A stretch of DNA of 64,000 bases from Isoetes taiwanensis. Lineage: Eukaryota; Streptophyta; Lycopodiopsida; Isoetales; Isoetaceae. Positions 20,590 through 32,229 of this stretch are shown here, piece by piece. The DNA lies in contig JAJEKV010000096.1 in the NCBI GenBank assembly GCA_021234155.1, forward strand, positions 96,001 to 160,000. Reading direction: 5' to 3'. Each line of letters opens with the position of its first letter. Within the stretch, counting starts at the first letter, position 1. A program made the position numbers and the translations under genes. Below the pieces are notes generated by a model that had not been told where the DNA came from, made no database searches, and saw nothing but the letters and a program-made list of their open reading frames with translations.

Positions 20590-20899
20590 CAGTGTTGTCC
20601 CGTACGTGTACTGTACCGTACGTACTGTACGTATTTTTTAAAAAATACGTTTTTTTTCAGCCATACGTACCTTACGTACGTTTGGAGTATTTTTTTTAAA
20701 AATCAAAAAACAGTGTTTAAATAGAATAAAACAGTGAAATAAAACATAAAATTGATGTAGGGGAAGTTGGTTAGCATGTTAGTTTGCTAGCTAGGAGGCC
20801 CAGGTTCAATTCCTGGTAAGTGCAAGATTACTGTTTTGTGAAAAACAAGTGGTACGGAATGGATCCTTTTCAAAAAATACGCGTATTTTTGCAACACTG
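20590..20899. mobile_element. Small hAT-type element (310 bp) with 8-bp TSD
   Basis: The element begins CAGTGTTG at 20590 and ends with its exact inverse, CAACACTG, at 20899. It is flanked by a perfect 8-bp duplication, ccttctat, at 20582-20589 and 20900-20907. Inside the left end, GTACGT palindromes and an inverted (tacgtatttttt/aaaaaatacg) pair occur. The 8-bp duplication and CA..TG ends fit hAT. No protein is encoded. An internal tRNA-like segment (20758-20822) is described separately. Confidence 0.85.
20758..20822 (+). other. tRNA-like segment with T-arm (pol III box B)
   Basis: The segment reads gttggttagcatgttag (D-arm/box A-like), then ccagg-ttcaatt-cctgg, which is a perfect T-arm: 5-bp stem and 7-nt loop matching box B GGTTCRANTCC. 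The box spacing is tRNA-like. The acceptor stem and a clear anticodon arm are not evident, so it is a tRNA-derived (SINE-like) sequence rather than a functional tRNA gene. Confidence 0.55.
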
Positions 20900-21110
20900 C
20901 CTTCTATATTTTGTTTCTCCATGCTTCTTTGTAGTAGCATCCAAGCATTATGACTAGCAGCATCCAAGCATTATGAGCTTTGCTCATTTTTTCTTCTGGC
21001 CATGTAGGTAAAGAAATATAGGAATATGTAGATGGATTTCTTTAGACAGGAATAGCCCCTGTCGTAGCTCTTACAACAACATTAGAAAAGTTCAGATTAC
21101 AATTAGAATG

Positions 21111-21598
21111 CTATGGCTTATGACCATAAGTAACAGACGTGCCCTTTGGGGCTGATGTGGATGCCATAGAAGGAGGTGATCTGTCATGCATTTTCTTCAC
21201 ACTCCCACTTGCTTGCAGATCAGTCTCTTCTTCATCCAGCTCCACTACTCCAAGTGCTTGCCTATACTTCTGAAATTTATCTTGAGCTAATGGTTTAGTA
21301 AAGGCACCAGCCACCATTTCATCTGTACTAATGAATTCCAGACTAAGTACTTCTTCTTGCACTTGCTTTCTAATGTAATGGAATGAGTGTGAATATGTTT
21401 GGTCCTTGCATGATATTTTGGATTCTTAGTCAAGGCAATTGAACCCTAATTTTTACTGAATATCAGTGTTGGGTCATCCACATTACCGTGATGTAATCCT
21501 TCAATGAATCTCTTTAACAATACTGCTTCTTTTGCTGCATGGGTAGTAGCAATATACTTAGCCTCCATGCTTGATAATGCTACAACACCTTGCTTCTC
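21111..21598 (-). pseudogene. Ty1/copia polyprotein remnant, RNase H end
   Basis: On the minus strand, starting at 21598, the frame reads KQGVVALSSMEAKYIATTHA then AAKEAVLLKRFIEGLHHG, a stop after IFSKN, then a shifted frame with ALTKNPKYHARTKHI and finally LSLEFISTDEMVAGAFTKPL with DKFQKYRQALGVVEL. These are the ordered C-terminal RNase H motifs of copia elements. At least one stop and one frame change show it is dead. Its 5' side is cut at 21598 by the poly-T of an L1 insertion, so the rest of the element, if present, is elsewhere. Confidence 0.88.
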
Positions 21599-22905
21599 TT
21601 TTTTTTTTTTTTTTTTTTGAGGGAATGAAGTTTTTTAATCATTAATTATGGAAAATAAATACAATATTATTGAAGATTATGATCATATAGATCACATCTA
21701 GCATACGTCCAAAAGAAGGCTAAAACCTGACCTTCCAAACAATGAAGGTTTAACTAGCAAATATAGTTTAAGTGGCCAATACATAAGACCAATTAATCAT
21801 AGTAAATATCGAAATAATCATGATATTTTTGTCCCATATTAGTGTGGATTCTCGTCAAAAAGTTGGAATTCAGCATGACAATAGATCAAACAGGACCGAT
21901 TCCATACTGTCTTCAAAAGTTTTCCCTTGAGCCTAAGTGATTTCCATAGTGCAGATACTTAAAGCCACAATTCTGTATGAACAAAAAGAAACAGGAAGTG
22001 TGAGTTAAAAGCAGTATGAGTCAAGAAAATGGAAGTGATCCCGGAACTAAGGCTGCAGAATGGAGATTAGATTCTTTCCTCTGTCAACAATATCAATGAG
22101 TTTGTCTGAATTACAAGTGGAGTACAAATGGATCATGGTGCTCATCTAACAGTCAGCTCTGCCTCTGTAATAATAATAACATTCTCTATAGAGTTCAAAC
22201 TGCCTATCTGTCATGTTCCTGCTGTTTATTTTCAAGAACCAGAAAAGGTTGTTTGTGAGATGAACTTGCATTGAAAATTCTTTTGCCCATACTATCTCTT
22301 GCTCAGGAATCTCATGTAAATTCTGCATCAATTTTCCCTTGACAATCCCTATCCAAAAACTATCGTCATATTCATGCTGCACAAAGATATTCTGATCTAG
22401 AAATTTGCTGGCTTCCACTTCATCAAACTGAAGACCAAATTTATATTTGCAGCTTCTCAGGTAGTCTAGCGTCAAGAATGTCTGTATTAGCAAAGTCATT
22501 ATGGCATTTTAATGTAAAAAAATCATGAAACCCAGAGGATTCTCCAAGTGCATTCCATCCATCATCAAAATTACTATCTTTATATTTATTCCCGTGATCA
22601 GAAGCTGCAAGTTCAATGTTATAAATAATTTGAAGTTTAATCAATACCACAATAGGATTATGGCCACCATACAAACACCTGTTCCTATGCTTCCAAATAT
22701 TCCACAAAGAAATGAAACAAATAAATTTTTCAATGTGTCATTATTCATAATGATATTTATGGGCCTATTAATCCGAAAATGAAGCTCAAACCAATCCCAT
22801 ATTAGTTCTTAATCTCGGGCAACTGAAAATATGATCAATGGCCTCAGGAGAGTAACAACTAAGAGGACAATCAATTGAGATATTAGTTGTAGAATCATGA
22901 CATGT
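21598..22905 (-). mobile_element. L1 LINE 3' portion, minus strand, inserted in copia
   Basis: A T run at 21599-21619 followed by gagggaatgaag is the poly-A tail of a minus-strand L1, like that of the 17198 fragment. Reading the minus strand from about 22905: DCPLSCYSPEAIDHIFSCP (the zinc-binding zf-RVT core) and MWNIWKHRNRCLYGGHNP (22707-22650), followed by a diverged C-terminal part with frameshifts. Endonuclease and RT are absent here. It may be the displaced 3' part of the minus-strand L1 at 45386-51486. Confidence 0.75.
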
Positions 22906-23579
22906 GTCTCTCTAGCGCCCTCACAGCGCCCAACTCCCTCTCTCTAGCACCCTCACTCCCCTTGCATAGACCCCCTTGATTTGCCCCTTTCTGGCTTTCT
23001 CTCTCTAGGGTTTACAATCTCTCTCTAGACCCAAAACCCCCAAACCCCCAAAAGGCGCTCCACCCGCCTTTCCGAGCCCCCAAACTGGATTCTAAGCACC
23101 CTTGAGGCAGCCAGAGACCCCTCAGACTTTGGAGCCCTCAAAACCCCCACACCTGCTGTAGTTGGCATGCAATAATTGTGAGTGATGTTCTATTCTAATC
23201 TATGAGAAGCGAAGTGGCGATGGATTTAGAGCAAAGGGCATGTTAAATGGTGTCGTGTTATACAAAGCTTTGGAAAGACCTATGAGAAGCGAAGGGCGAG
23301 GGTCAAAGTCAAAGTCAAAGGTGGTGGGCACCCCCCACCCGGGTGTTCTTTGGGCTCGCTAGAAACACACCGACACCCCCCGCCCACCACTTAGGGTTTC
23401 CGTTGACTAGCCCAAAAGGTGCTCTCTGCCAGCGTTCTTGAGTCCCCAAATTCAATTCTAGGCACCCTTTCCGCAGCCTGAGACCCCTCAAACTTTGGGA
23501 GTCATGGCCCACGAGAAGATGGGCCGCCAGGAAACCCAAGGCGAGGGCCCGCCCGCACAAACGGTCCCGATCAGCCATC
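22905..23579 (+). other. Probable LINE 5' UTR, pyrimidine-rich
   Basis: C-rich sequence with repeated ctctctctag and agacccctcaractttgg words leads into ORF1. A LINE internal promoter would lie here, but no specific element was recognised. Confidence 0.45.
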
Positions 23580-24573
23580 ATGGACAGGGGAGAGTCATCC
23601 TCCATGAAGAAGGAGGCTCGGGCTAAGGCTAAGGCCCCCTCGGCCCGAGGCCGGCCGGCGGAAGGGATTAATTGCTCGAGACCACATAGGAACTCCGCCC
23701 GGCGAGAATTGGAGCCACGTCAAAGCGGGGAATGGAGGCTAACAAAGCTGCTCGTGTTGAGGCTAACGGTGCCGGGCTGGCTGGCATGGCGGTGGAGATG
23801 GAGTCCCTCGGCATCCCATGTGCTCAAAAGGCAAATCGGGTCGAGAAGAACCGTATCCACAGGCTTGGAGACCCGCCGCGGCCGCATGTGGAAGATGGCC
23901 TTGGCCTTGCACACCGGCGGCGGCCGCAGCCGAGGCGTGAGGTCGGCCGACATGCGGGCCCGCCTAGACTCTGTGTTCATCACTCTGGACACCATGACAC
24001 GGGGAGGGGAGCGGCGCCAATCACGAGGAGGCGATGGTCCTTGTCACCGGCCCGGTCGAGGAGGTAGAGGCGGCCACCACCATGGCACGGGAGCACAGTG
24101 CGCTCTTGCGCGAGCGGCCGGACCGACTTCGGGGATCTTGAGTAAGATCGGAACAGTAAGCCCGCCCTCGGCCCGTGTCTTTGGGGCTCGAAAGCACGCT
24201 CGCTACTCAGAGCCTGGAGCTCCAGGGGTTGCGGGCAACCATCCACAGACAGAGCCAGGGTCTCCCTACCGAGGTTCATAGTCAGCTGCAGCAGTGCAGG
24301 CAGGAGATGGCCAAGCAGCAGCAGGCTCTGCAAGAGCTGTGCTCCCGACTTCACAGGGCCGAGAACGCGGCTCAGACCGCTATCCCGCCACAGCCTCCAC
24401 GCCGGCAGCCACGCCCCCGCACTGCTGCCCCGCTCTCCAGCCACTCCACGCCATCCCAGCCACACTCCAGTCACTCCACGCCATCCCAGCCACCACCACC
24501 ACCCCCCCAGCACAGGACCCGGCCTTCGCCCACCTTGGACCCGCAGGCCGCAGAACTCCAGGAGCGTAGGCGG
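23580..24573 (+). pseudogene. LINE ORF1, N-terminal part (basic + coiled coil)
   Basis: The segment encodes a Lys/Arg/Ala-rich start (MDRGESSSMKKEARAKAKAP) and, in a shifted frame from 24175, a heptad-like helix LATQSLELQGLRATIHRQSQ continuing through QLQQCRQEMAKQQQALQELC, then a Pro/Gln-rich linker ending ELQERRRTL at the CACTA insertion. Coiled coil followed by an RRM (after the insertion, 32950-33150) is the standard LINE ORF1 chaperone layout. At least one frameshift separates the basic part from the coiled coil. Confidence 0.6.
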
Positions 24574-24729
24574 ACACTCACCCCGGTTTTTGGTCCACTG
24601 TGGAAAACATCAGTTTTGGTAGGTCTACATGTCCTGTTTTCAAAGAATCCTACATGTGGATTTGTGGAGGTATGGTTTTGTTCGATAATGGTGTTCTTTT
24701 TTCAGTGGACTAAAACATCCACTGTTGTT

Positions 24730-25250
24730 TTGTAGTTTCCTCTATTGTGGCATGTCATTTTATAATACAATCCACTGTAGGAAAGAATACTTGAATTTCT
24801 GTCTTTATAGATGTAGGAAAGAATATTTGATTCTCTACATGTCCTATGCTTCCATTCACATGTCTTTATAGAAGTAGGACCAGTACTTTATTTATTAAAG
24901 CATTGTAGGAAGAATACATGAATTACGACATGTGTAATACTTCTATTGTCACATGTCTTTATAGAAGTAGGAAAGAATACTTGATTCTCTACATGTCGTA
25001 TGCTTCCATGTCACATGTCTTTATAGACAGAGTACTTTATTTGCTAAGGCATTGTAGGAAAGAATACATGAATTACGACATGTGTAGTACTTCTATTGTC
25101 ACATGTTTTTATAGAAGTAGGAAAGAATACTTGATTCTCTACATGTCCTATCCTTCCATATCACGGGTCTTTATAGTGGTAGGACAGAGTACTTGATTTG
25201 CTACATGTGATGCACGTGCACGATCACATGTCCTCATACTAGTATTCCAT
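24730..25250 (+). repeat. Left subterminal repeats of CACTA copy A
   Basis: Words gtaggaaagaatacttgatt, ctacatgtcctatgcttcc and cacatgtctttatagaag recur in about five ~70-150-bp blocks. The 92-codon ORF at 24918-25196 is simply this repeat read through. In CACTA elements such arrays bind the transposase accessory protein; that role is inferred. Confidence 0.8.
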
Positions 25251-25269
25251 GTAAGACAAGTTACTTCAA

Positions 25270-25790
25270 CTACTTCAATTACTTAACGCCTATTTTTGCA
25301 TAACAAAACCATCAAGAATTTGATTTGTATTCCTTGAGGGGTGCGGGACCGGCGCAACAAATCCCTAAGCATTAATGTCATAGGACCATCATAAAATCCT
25401 AACAATATCCTAACATTTTGGATATTGTTAGAGAAAGACCATTAAACCACGCCTACATTTTTGCATAACAAACCATTAAGAATTGTGAGATGTATTTCTT
25501 TATGGAGGAAAGGATCATTGCAACAAATCTAGCAAGACCATGCAATATCCTAACATTATTCCCCCATTTTGATATCGTTAGTGGAACACCATTAAACCGT
25601 TCCTACATCTTGGTATAATTTAGACCATTAAGAATTTGAGATGTAATTGTTTATGGGAAATAGGACCATTGCAACAAATCCCCAAGCATTATAAAATGGC
25701 AAGACTACGCAATATCCTAACATTATCCCCCCATTTTGGATATCATTAGTGGAACACCATTAAACCATGCCTATATCTAGTTGGTACTAA
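25270..25790 (+). repeat. ~170-bp tandem repeat, 3 copies
   Basis: Blocks share ttgcaacaaatccc, caatatcctaacattat, gatatygttagtggaacacc and attaaaccatgcctaca. Copy B of the element lacks about 40 bp of the third block (after gactac near 37387), a simple indel that separates the two insertions. Confidence 0.75.
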
Positions 25791-26569
25791 GGTTAAGCTA
25801 TAGGCGATCCAATAGTTATCCACGTCATCCAATGGTTTTAATTGTATCTAATTTATCTTATCCAATGGTTCTTTCTAACGATTTGCACTAAGAATCCAAT
25901 GGTTCTTTGAAAAACAAGATAACTTATTGCACTTAGACGATTTGCACTAAGAATTAGAGATGTAATTGTTGGAGCAAGCAAAATACCACAGCTAACACCT
26001 TAAACCTAAACACAAACTTGGGAAAACCTTGCTCGGGAAAACCTTGCTTCCGAGTCATGTGCACGAAGGTATCAGAGCTCCTCTTCATGGTAATCCTCTA
26101 AACTAGTGGCTAGGCGTTATAGTTTGGCAGCTCCCCAATTCCAAACAATTGCATCGAATATCTTTGTCATACTTCTGCATAGGAATCCTTTAAATCGTTG
26201 ACTAAGCTTCCTAAGGAGTATGGATGCAATAGAATTGACAATTCCTATTTGAAACGATTAACTATCCATTTGGCACTACTTAATTTGTTTATCTGAAATT
26301 ATTTTCTCGGTCTAGACTTAGTGTGATTTATCTAGGCGATGGTAAAAATTACTTGCTTTCGTGTCCCATCGGGAAAGTTCAGCCTCTCCGTAACCGTAAC
26401 TTTCTTTGCGGTCTTATCCACTAACTTTCTTACATTATTTAGATTAGTGGGTAATGCCTAACTATCTAATTCTTTCTCATTGTAACTTCCTTTTTTAAGA
26501 TACTTCGTTTGAGGATTTCTCAATATGCTTATGGATGATATTGCATTATGCATAAGTCGACCACGTTTT

Positions 26570-28468
26570 GGCCTCCAAAACGTAAACCTAGGTTATTGTG
26601 GGGTTTATGTTATGGAGGTCGAGTTTTATTCATTGCACTTGAGACATGGTCGAGAAGGCTGCGATTGAAAACCGAAGCAATAAGAACCGGAAATGGGGTT
26701 TGGATTTCACCGAAGGCGGGCTTTCCTACCAGTGCTCCTCCGGGAGGGCAAATGCCAATGCCTCCCTTCCCGGAACCCGGTTTCCCTATCCGACCGTTGA
26801 ATTCTCCATTCAAGTAACTTGCTTCGACCAGGCTCAAAAAAATTCAAGATCTGTCCGGAAGAACATATAAAACCGCAAAGTGTCCTGCAGTTCGACCGTG
26901 TAGAAACCCAAGTGTTTTGTCGTTCGGGCAGTATAAAGGCCAAGGAATGGAGATTTGACATCGCCATGTCATCCAAAATAGCGAAATTACCCTAGGGACC
27001 AAGTTACACGGTCATTTTTTGCAGCAAAAGAAACACGAACCCTCTACATGGCAGTAATTCGCACCCTCCACTAAGGCCAATTCACTACGAACATGTTGGA
27101 CATGAGCTACTTTGGCGCTTAGGGAGGAGGGGTGGTCTTCTGCCCACAAAACTTGGTCTCTAGGGTAATGTCGATGTTTCGAGTCCGTTGGTACAGTCAG
27201 ATCACAGTTCCGGGGTGGGAGAGTTGCCCGTCCGTGGCCAGGGACCCTCCAGAGAGGACCTTTGGGTCGAACTTCTTCTGGAAGGTTTTAGGGCTCCGTC
27301 ATCTGGCGTCAACGCCCTCCCACTACCTCATGACATTGTGCAAGATCCTGGTCCAATCTGGCTAGGGTATGGCCTCCAAAACGCAAACCCTGTGCCTTGC
27401 CACGTTATTGTAGGGTTTATGTTATGGAGGCCAAAATGTGGTCAGTTGCACTTGGGACCTAGTGTACCTTTTTTGAACATGCATGCGGAGCCATGGCAAC
27501 TGAAATAACAGACTTTGGATCTATTGGCGATCCCGAATCATTCCAAAAAAATTTGCTACTACAAAATGTGTTCTTGACTTCTAATTGCGACACTGGGAGG
27601 AGGATAAATCCAAACCCCATTTAAATCGGTTTCTATTATTCGGTTTTTCAAGCTGCGGCTTCTCGACCATGTCTCAAGTGCAACTAATAATAAACTTCGA
27701 CCTCCATAACGTAAACCCTACAATACCCTAGCAACGCACAGGGTTTACGTTTTGGAGGCCATACCCTGGTCAAATTGGACCAGGATTTTGCACAATGTCA
27801 TGAGGTAGTGGGAGGGCGTTGACGCCAGAAGACGGAGCCCTAAAACCTTCCAGAAGAAGTTCGACCCAAAGGTCCTCTCTGGAGGGTCCCTGGCCACGGA
27901 CGGGCAATTCTCCCACCCCGGAACTGTGATCTGACTCTGCCAATGGACTCGAAACATCGACATTACCCTGGAGACCAAGTTTCGTGGGCAGAAAACCACC
28001 CCTGCTCCCGGACGCGCCAAAGTAGCTCATGTCCAACACGTTCGTAGTGAATTGGCCTTAGCGGAGGGTGCAGAATACTGCCATGTAGAGGGTTCGTGTT
28101 TCTTTTGCTGCAAAAAATGACCGTGTAACTTGGTCCCTAGGGTAATTTCGCTGTTTCGGACGACATGGCGAAGTCAAATCTCCATTCCGGGGCCTTTGTA
28201 CTGCCCAAACGACAAAACACTTGGTTTTCTACACCGTAGACTGCAGGGCACTTTGCGGTTTGATATGTTCTCCCGGACAGATCTTGAATTTTTTTGAGCC
28301 TGCTCGAAGCAAGTTACTTGAATGGAGAATTCAACGGTCGGATAGGGAAACCGGGTTCCTGGAAGGGAGGCATTGGCATTTGCCCTCCCGTAGAACACCG
28401 GTAGGAAAAGCGTGCCTCGGTAAATCAAACCCCATTTAAATGGGTTTCTATTGCTTCACGGTTCTATT
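26570..28468. repeat. Large inverted repeat, ~0.8-kb arms (copy A)
   Basis: The left arm (about 26570-27440) is complementary to the right arm (about 27600-28468). Examples: ctccgggagggcaaatgcc near 26740 against ggcatttgccctcccg near 28372, and ccgtggccagggaccctc near 27230 against gagggtccctggccacgg near 27880. The junction region repeats the cctccaaaacgtaaacc-type word several times in both directions. ORFs of 70-106 codons here are mirror images of each other and show no known domain. Confidence 0.88.
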
Positions 28469-29207
28469 GTCACCTAGGCTCAAACATGCGAAAGGTGGCT
28501 CAAACATCGCGAAGGTGGCTCAAACATGCCAAGGTGGCCCAAACATGCCATGTGGGCTCCAACATGCCACCTAGGCTCCAACATGCCAAGGTGGCTCGGG
28601 CATGCCACGCAGTGGCTCAAACATGCCACCTAGGCTCCAACATGACAAGGTGGCTCAAACATGCCCGCGTGGGCTCCAACATGCCACCTAGGCTCAAACA
28701 TGCAACGGGTGGCTCAAACATGCCAAGGTGGCTCAAACATGCCACGCCATGGGGGCTCCAACATGCCACCTAGTCTCCAACATGCCAAGTTGGCTCAAAC
28801 ATGCCATGTGGGCTCCAACATGACAAGGTGGCTCCAACATGCCACCTAGGCTCCAACATGCCACATAGGCTCCAACATGCCAAGGTGGCTCAAACATGCC
28901 AAGGTGGCTCCAACATGCCACGTGGGCTCCAACATGCCACCTAGACTCCAACATGCCAAGGTGGCTCAAACATACCACCTAGGCCCCAACATGCCAAGGT
29001 GTCCAAATATGCCATGTGGGCTCCAACATGCCATCTAGGCTCCAACATGCCAAGGTGGGTGGGCTGAAACATGCCATGTGGGCTCCAACATGCCAAGGTG
29101 GCTCAAACATGCCACCTAGGCTCCAACATGCCACGTGGGCTCCAACATGCCACCTAGGCTCTAACATGCCAAGGTGGCTCAAACTCCAACATGCCACGTG
29201 GGGGGCA
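28466..29207 (+). repeat. ~20-bp minisatellite, ~36 units (copy A)
   Basis: The unit is ggctccaacatgccacctag with variants ctcaaacatgccaaggtg and ctccaacatgccacgtgg. Because 20 is not a multiple of 3, each strand has several long open frames giving 20-residue peptide repeats (for example GSNMPPRLQHAKVAQTC). They look like artefacts of the repeat. The same array is at 40109-40828. Confidence 0.92.
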
Positions 29208-29626
29208 AGCATGGTAGTGTAGATTGAACCATGCTAGTTGTTAATAAATGGAAGTTTGGTTCTGCTACATTGCTAAATGGAAGTTTGGTCTTGCAATGAT
29301 GTGTCATGACATGGCAACTTGAAAATAAAAATTGACTAGTTATTTTTAACTCTTTTGAAACAAAGATTTTTGCATGATAACTTGGGAATCTTTGACATGT
29401 TGGTAGCAAGAAGCACCTCGACTACATCATGAAGTTTTGTGATTCTTGTGTAATGTTGAGATGTCATGCTTAGGGTTATAACTTATTTTAGCATAATCTA
29501 TAGGTCTTGATATTCTATGCATTGCTTGTGAATGGATAAAAATAGTGTTATAAAATAAAATATGCATGCAAGTAGTATTTTATCCAATGGCTAAGATGGA
29601 TGATTGATCCCCGTCCTATTCTCTGA

Positions 29627-30172
29627 TTGGGCGGATATTTGGCGGAATCGATTAACTTCGGTCTAAGGGAACTGGTACAAGACAAAGTGGTAGAGAGACT
29701 TTGGTCTCATAAGGGCAGTCGTATGACAAAGTATACTGAAGAGGTAAACCCAATGTTGACATATATGGAACCCGATTATGTGAAGGCGGACTTGTCTAAG
29801 CATAAGAAACAGACTATTGCCAGATATAGATTGAGCTCCCACCACCTTATGGTGGAAATAGGGAGATGGAAGGGAATTCCGAGGGAAGACAGGAAATGTC
29901 CCTTCTGCACCCTTGATGCTATTGAGGATGAGAAACATGTCTTCATTGAGTGTCCGGAGTATGTACATATAAGAGAAATTTGGCATATATCAATCTCAAT
30001 TGGACAAGATTTTTGAGTTGGAGCCACACATCCTTGGTTGCTTTGTCAAGGAAGTGGACTCACACCACTCATTATTGATGAGTTTGAGCAAATAAGTGTA
30101 AACCATCCCCATGACCTTCAAGGTCCCAAACGGGCTTCAGATAATCTATTATTATTATTATTATTATTATAA
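29627..30172 (+). pseudogene. LINE ORF2 C-terminal fragment with (ATT)n tail (copy A)
   Basis: The frame encodes RYRLSSHHLMVEIGRWKGIP then CPFCTLDAIEDEKHVFIEC, the zinc-binding end of a LINE ORF2 similar to that of the host LINE (AIEDESHNFEL at 44960). It is followed by ~120 bp of 3' UTR and an (ATT)n tract at 30147-30170 typical of a LINE tail. In this copy the frame breaks after IREIW; copy B keeps it open to a stop at 41715. The fragment was inside the CACTA element before it duplicated. Confidence 0.75.
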
Positions 30173-30754
30173 AATAAGCGCTTTATCTTATCTTATTAGT
30201 CCTTTTCCAAGTTTCTTAAGCTAGAACACATGTTTATTTCTTAGCTAGTTTGGTCTTCCTTTGAATGAGCAGATTGAGCAATCAACAATGGCGCCGCTAT
30301 TGTTCATATTACATGTATACATGCTTTTGCATCTTGGAAGGTCACATAACGATGTAGGATGTTTAAAAGAAGTGAAAAGAATTGGTAAAAGAATCGGGAC
30401 ATTTTTGCATTCTTGGAGATTTGGAAACAAAGCATCTTTGGCACCCAATATCTATGATTTTATAGGGTTCAATGCTGGTAATGAATGCCTATGAAACGAT
30501 TGTATAAATACATAATACATTAAAATATACTAAAGATATGCATAGGACAACTTTGTCTATATATATATAGAATAAATTCTTTAAAATAATGGGGACGAGA
30601 AGGTGAAATTGGGAAAGATACCACGCAAAAATAATAGAACATACATGTTGAAAATTAAAGTTGGAATTAAAATATGTAGTATCACATTCAAGCCGGGATG
30701 GAGGACCCGATTTGTGGCGGACATGGATGGCCCAGTTTGTGATCTTTGTAATGT

Positions 30755-30960
30755 CATCCTATTGGTTGAACTAATGGGCCGGTCCAGTCGGAGGCGGCCG
30801 GGATCCCATCCATGTCTTCCTATTGGTTACCTAAGGGGCCACTTTCCCGCCTTGGCCATTGTCCATTTTCCCCGCCTTGGCCATTTTACCTAACAGGCCA
30901 CTTCTATTTTCCTATTGGTTTGCCCTAACAGGCGCGAGCAGATCAAGGGTGAGCTCCACT
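30755..30960 (+). promoter_or_regulatory. Promoter-like block: E2F sites and CCAAT boxes (copy A)
   Basis: A consensus E2F site TTTCCCGCC lies at 30843-30851, with a second at 30866-30876 spoiled by one extra C in this copy (intact in copy B). Three inverted CCAAT boxes (ATTGG) occur at 30761, 30822 and 30914, and gaccggcc-rich sequence surrounds them. Clustered E2F plus CCAAT elements are typical of S-phase gene promoters. This could be a captured host promoter or the element's own. Transcription is not shown. Confidence 0.5.
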
Positions 30961-32200
30961 TTCGATTTCCGGACTTGGGACTCAAGCTTCACTTCGGTGG
31001 GCGATCTTCATTTCGGACTTCCGGACTCGGGCTTTCCGACTTTTCTATGGCGGATTTACGTGGCCTTCCTTCTTACACGCACAAAGCTCATATCCGACTC
31101 CAAATTATTGCCCTAATACCATTTCATACTTACTTTTCCTCTCTTTTTTTCTATCCTTACACAAAATTTGGACTGGCACAAAAAACCTCTGCCTTTTTTT
31201 TTTTCTTTGGTCAAAAGTGTCTTTTGATTTGCGGGTTTTTCGTTTTCGCGAATTGGACAACTTCGACACCGAGCTTGGAGCCTGAGAACATCCACCATTT
31301 GCTTTATTACGGTATCCATTCATCGCCGTTTTTGTTTTACGCTTTGGTTTTGTTCAATGTTTTTATTGTCGGCTTATATATCGTGAGGTTGTCAAGGTTT
31401 GTCACCCGAAGATGTCTCACTGCAAAAAAGAAGTAATATTTTGTCTTTGTGATTTTTTGTTCAAAGAGTTTGTTCTGAGTCCGAGATTCCTTTCTAATCT
31501 GAAACCTTGGTGCAATCCAATTTATTTTAGGGTATTTGCATGTTTGGACCGTCCTTGCTGCCCCTTATTCAAGGTGTTTAGGGTTTTGTTACAACGCGGG
31601 CATGTGGAAGCAAAAAAAAACAATTGAGATCTTACATGCATCATGAAGTAAATCCTTGAGAAGAGTAGACTCTGTCAGTTTCTAACACCATTTGCAAATA
31701 GAAGCCTTGAGACTTGGTTGATCACGGACTATTTCTTTTCTGTTTTTTCATCAAACATTGAACATAGAAATATAAGAAATATACGATTGAATTTGTAGAA
31801 ATATAAGATTGAGTTGGGCAGAAAATAAATGGCAGATTGGTTGGATAGAAACAAGGATGCAAAGGCCACAGAGTGCTTTGCCCACATGCTTATTTTAGAA
31901 GATGATTTGGTTTTGTGTTCTTTGGTATATTTCATGTTTCTGCAGACCGAAATGCCAGCACTTATTTGTGCTTGGCTGCTTGTAATATTATGCAGCATTA
32001 AATGGAAACTCCTTTTGCTCACATATTTCTGAACCTATGTATTTTATATTCTTGAATGACTTGTATTTCATTTGCTTCGGATAAAACAAGAAAAAATCAC
32101 TTACACATAAACAAATGATTCACTTAGACAACGAGAATATAATACAAGCAAAATAGTGCTAGATTTTTGTTATAATATGTAATGCTTTCAATGCTATATT
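30960..32200 (+). other. CACTA internal sequence, possible captured gene (copy A)
   Basis: A 173-codon ORF (30915-31436) follows the promoter-like block, with a counterpart of 194 codons in copy B (42472-43056). The two frames differ by indels and neither shows a recognisable domain. A captured transcribed segment is possible, but the evidence is only position. Confidence 0.3.
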
Positions 32201-32229
32201 AGTTAAAAAAAAAACAACACTTTGTTTTT

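Noticed and set aside
24918-25196. 92-codon ORF present identically in both CACTA copies
   Set aside because: Conservation reflects the recent duplication; it is the subterminal repeat read in one frame.
28466-29212. Minisatellite as a CRISPR array or a repeat protein gene
   Set aside because: Units are contiguous with no unique spacers, the genome is eukaryotic, and frames are open on both strands because the unit is ~20 bp.
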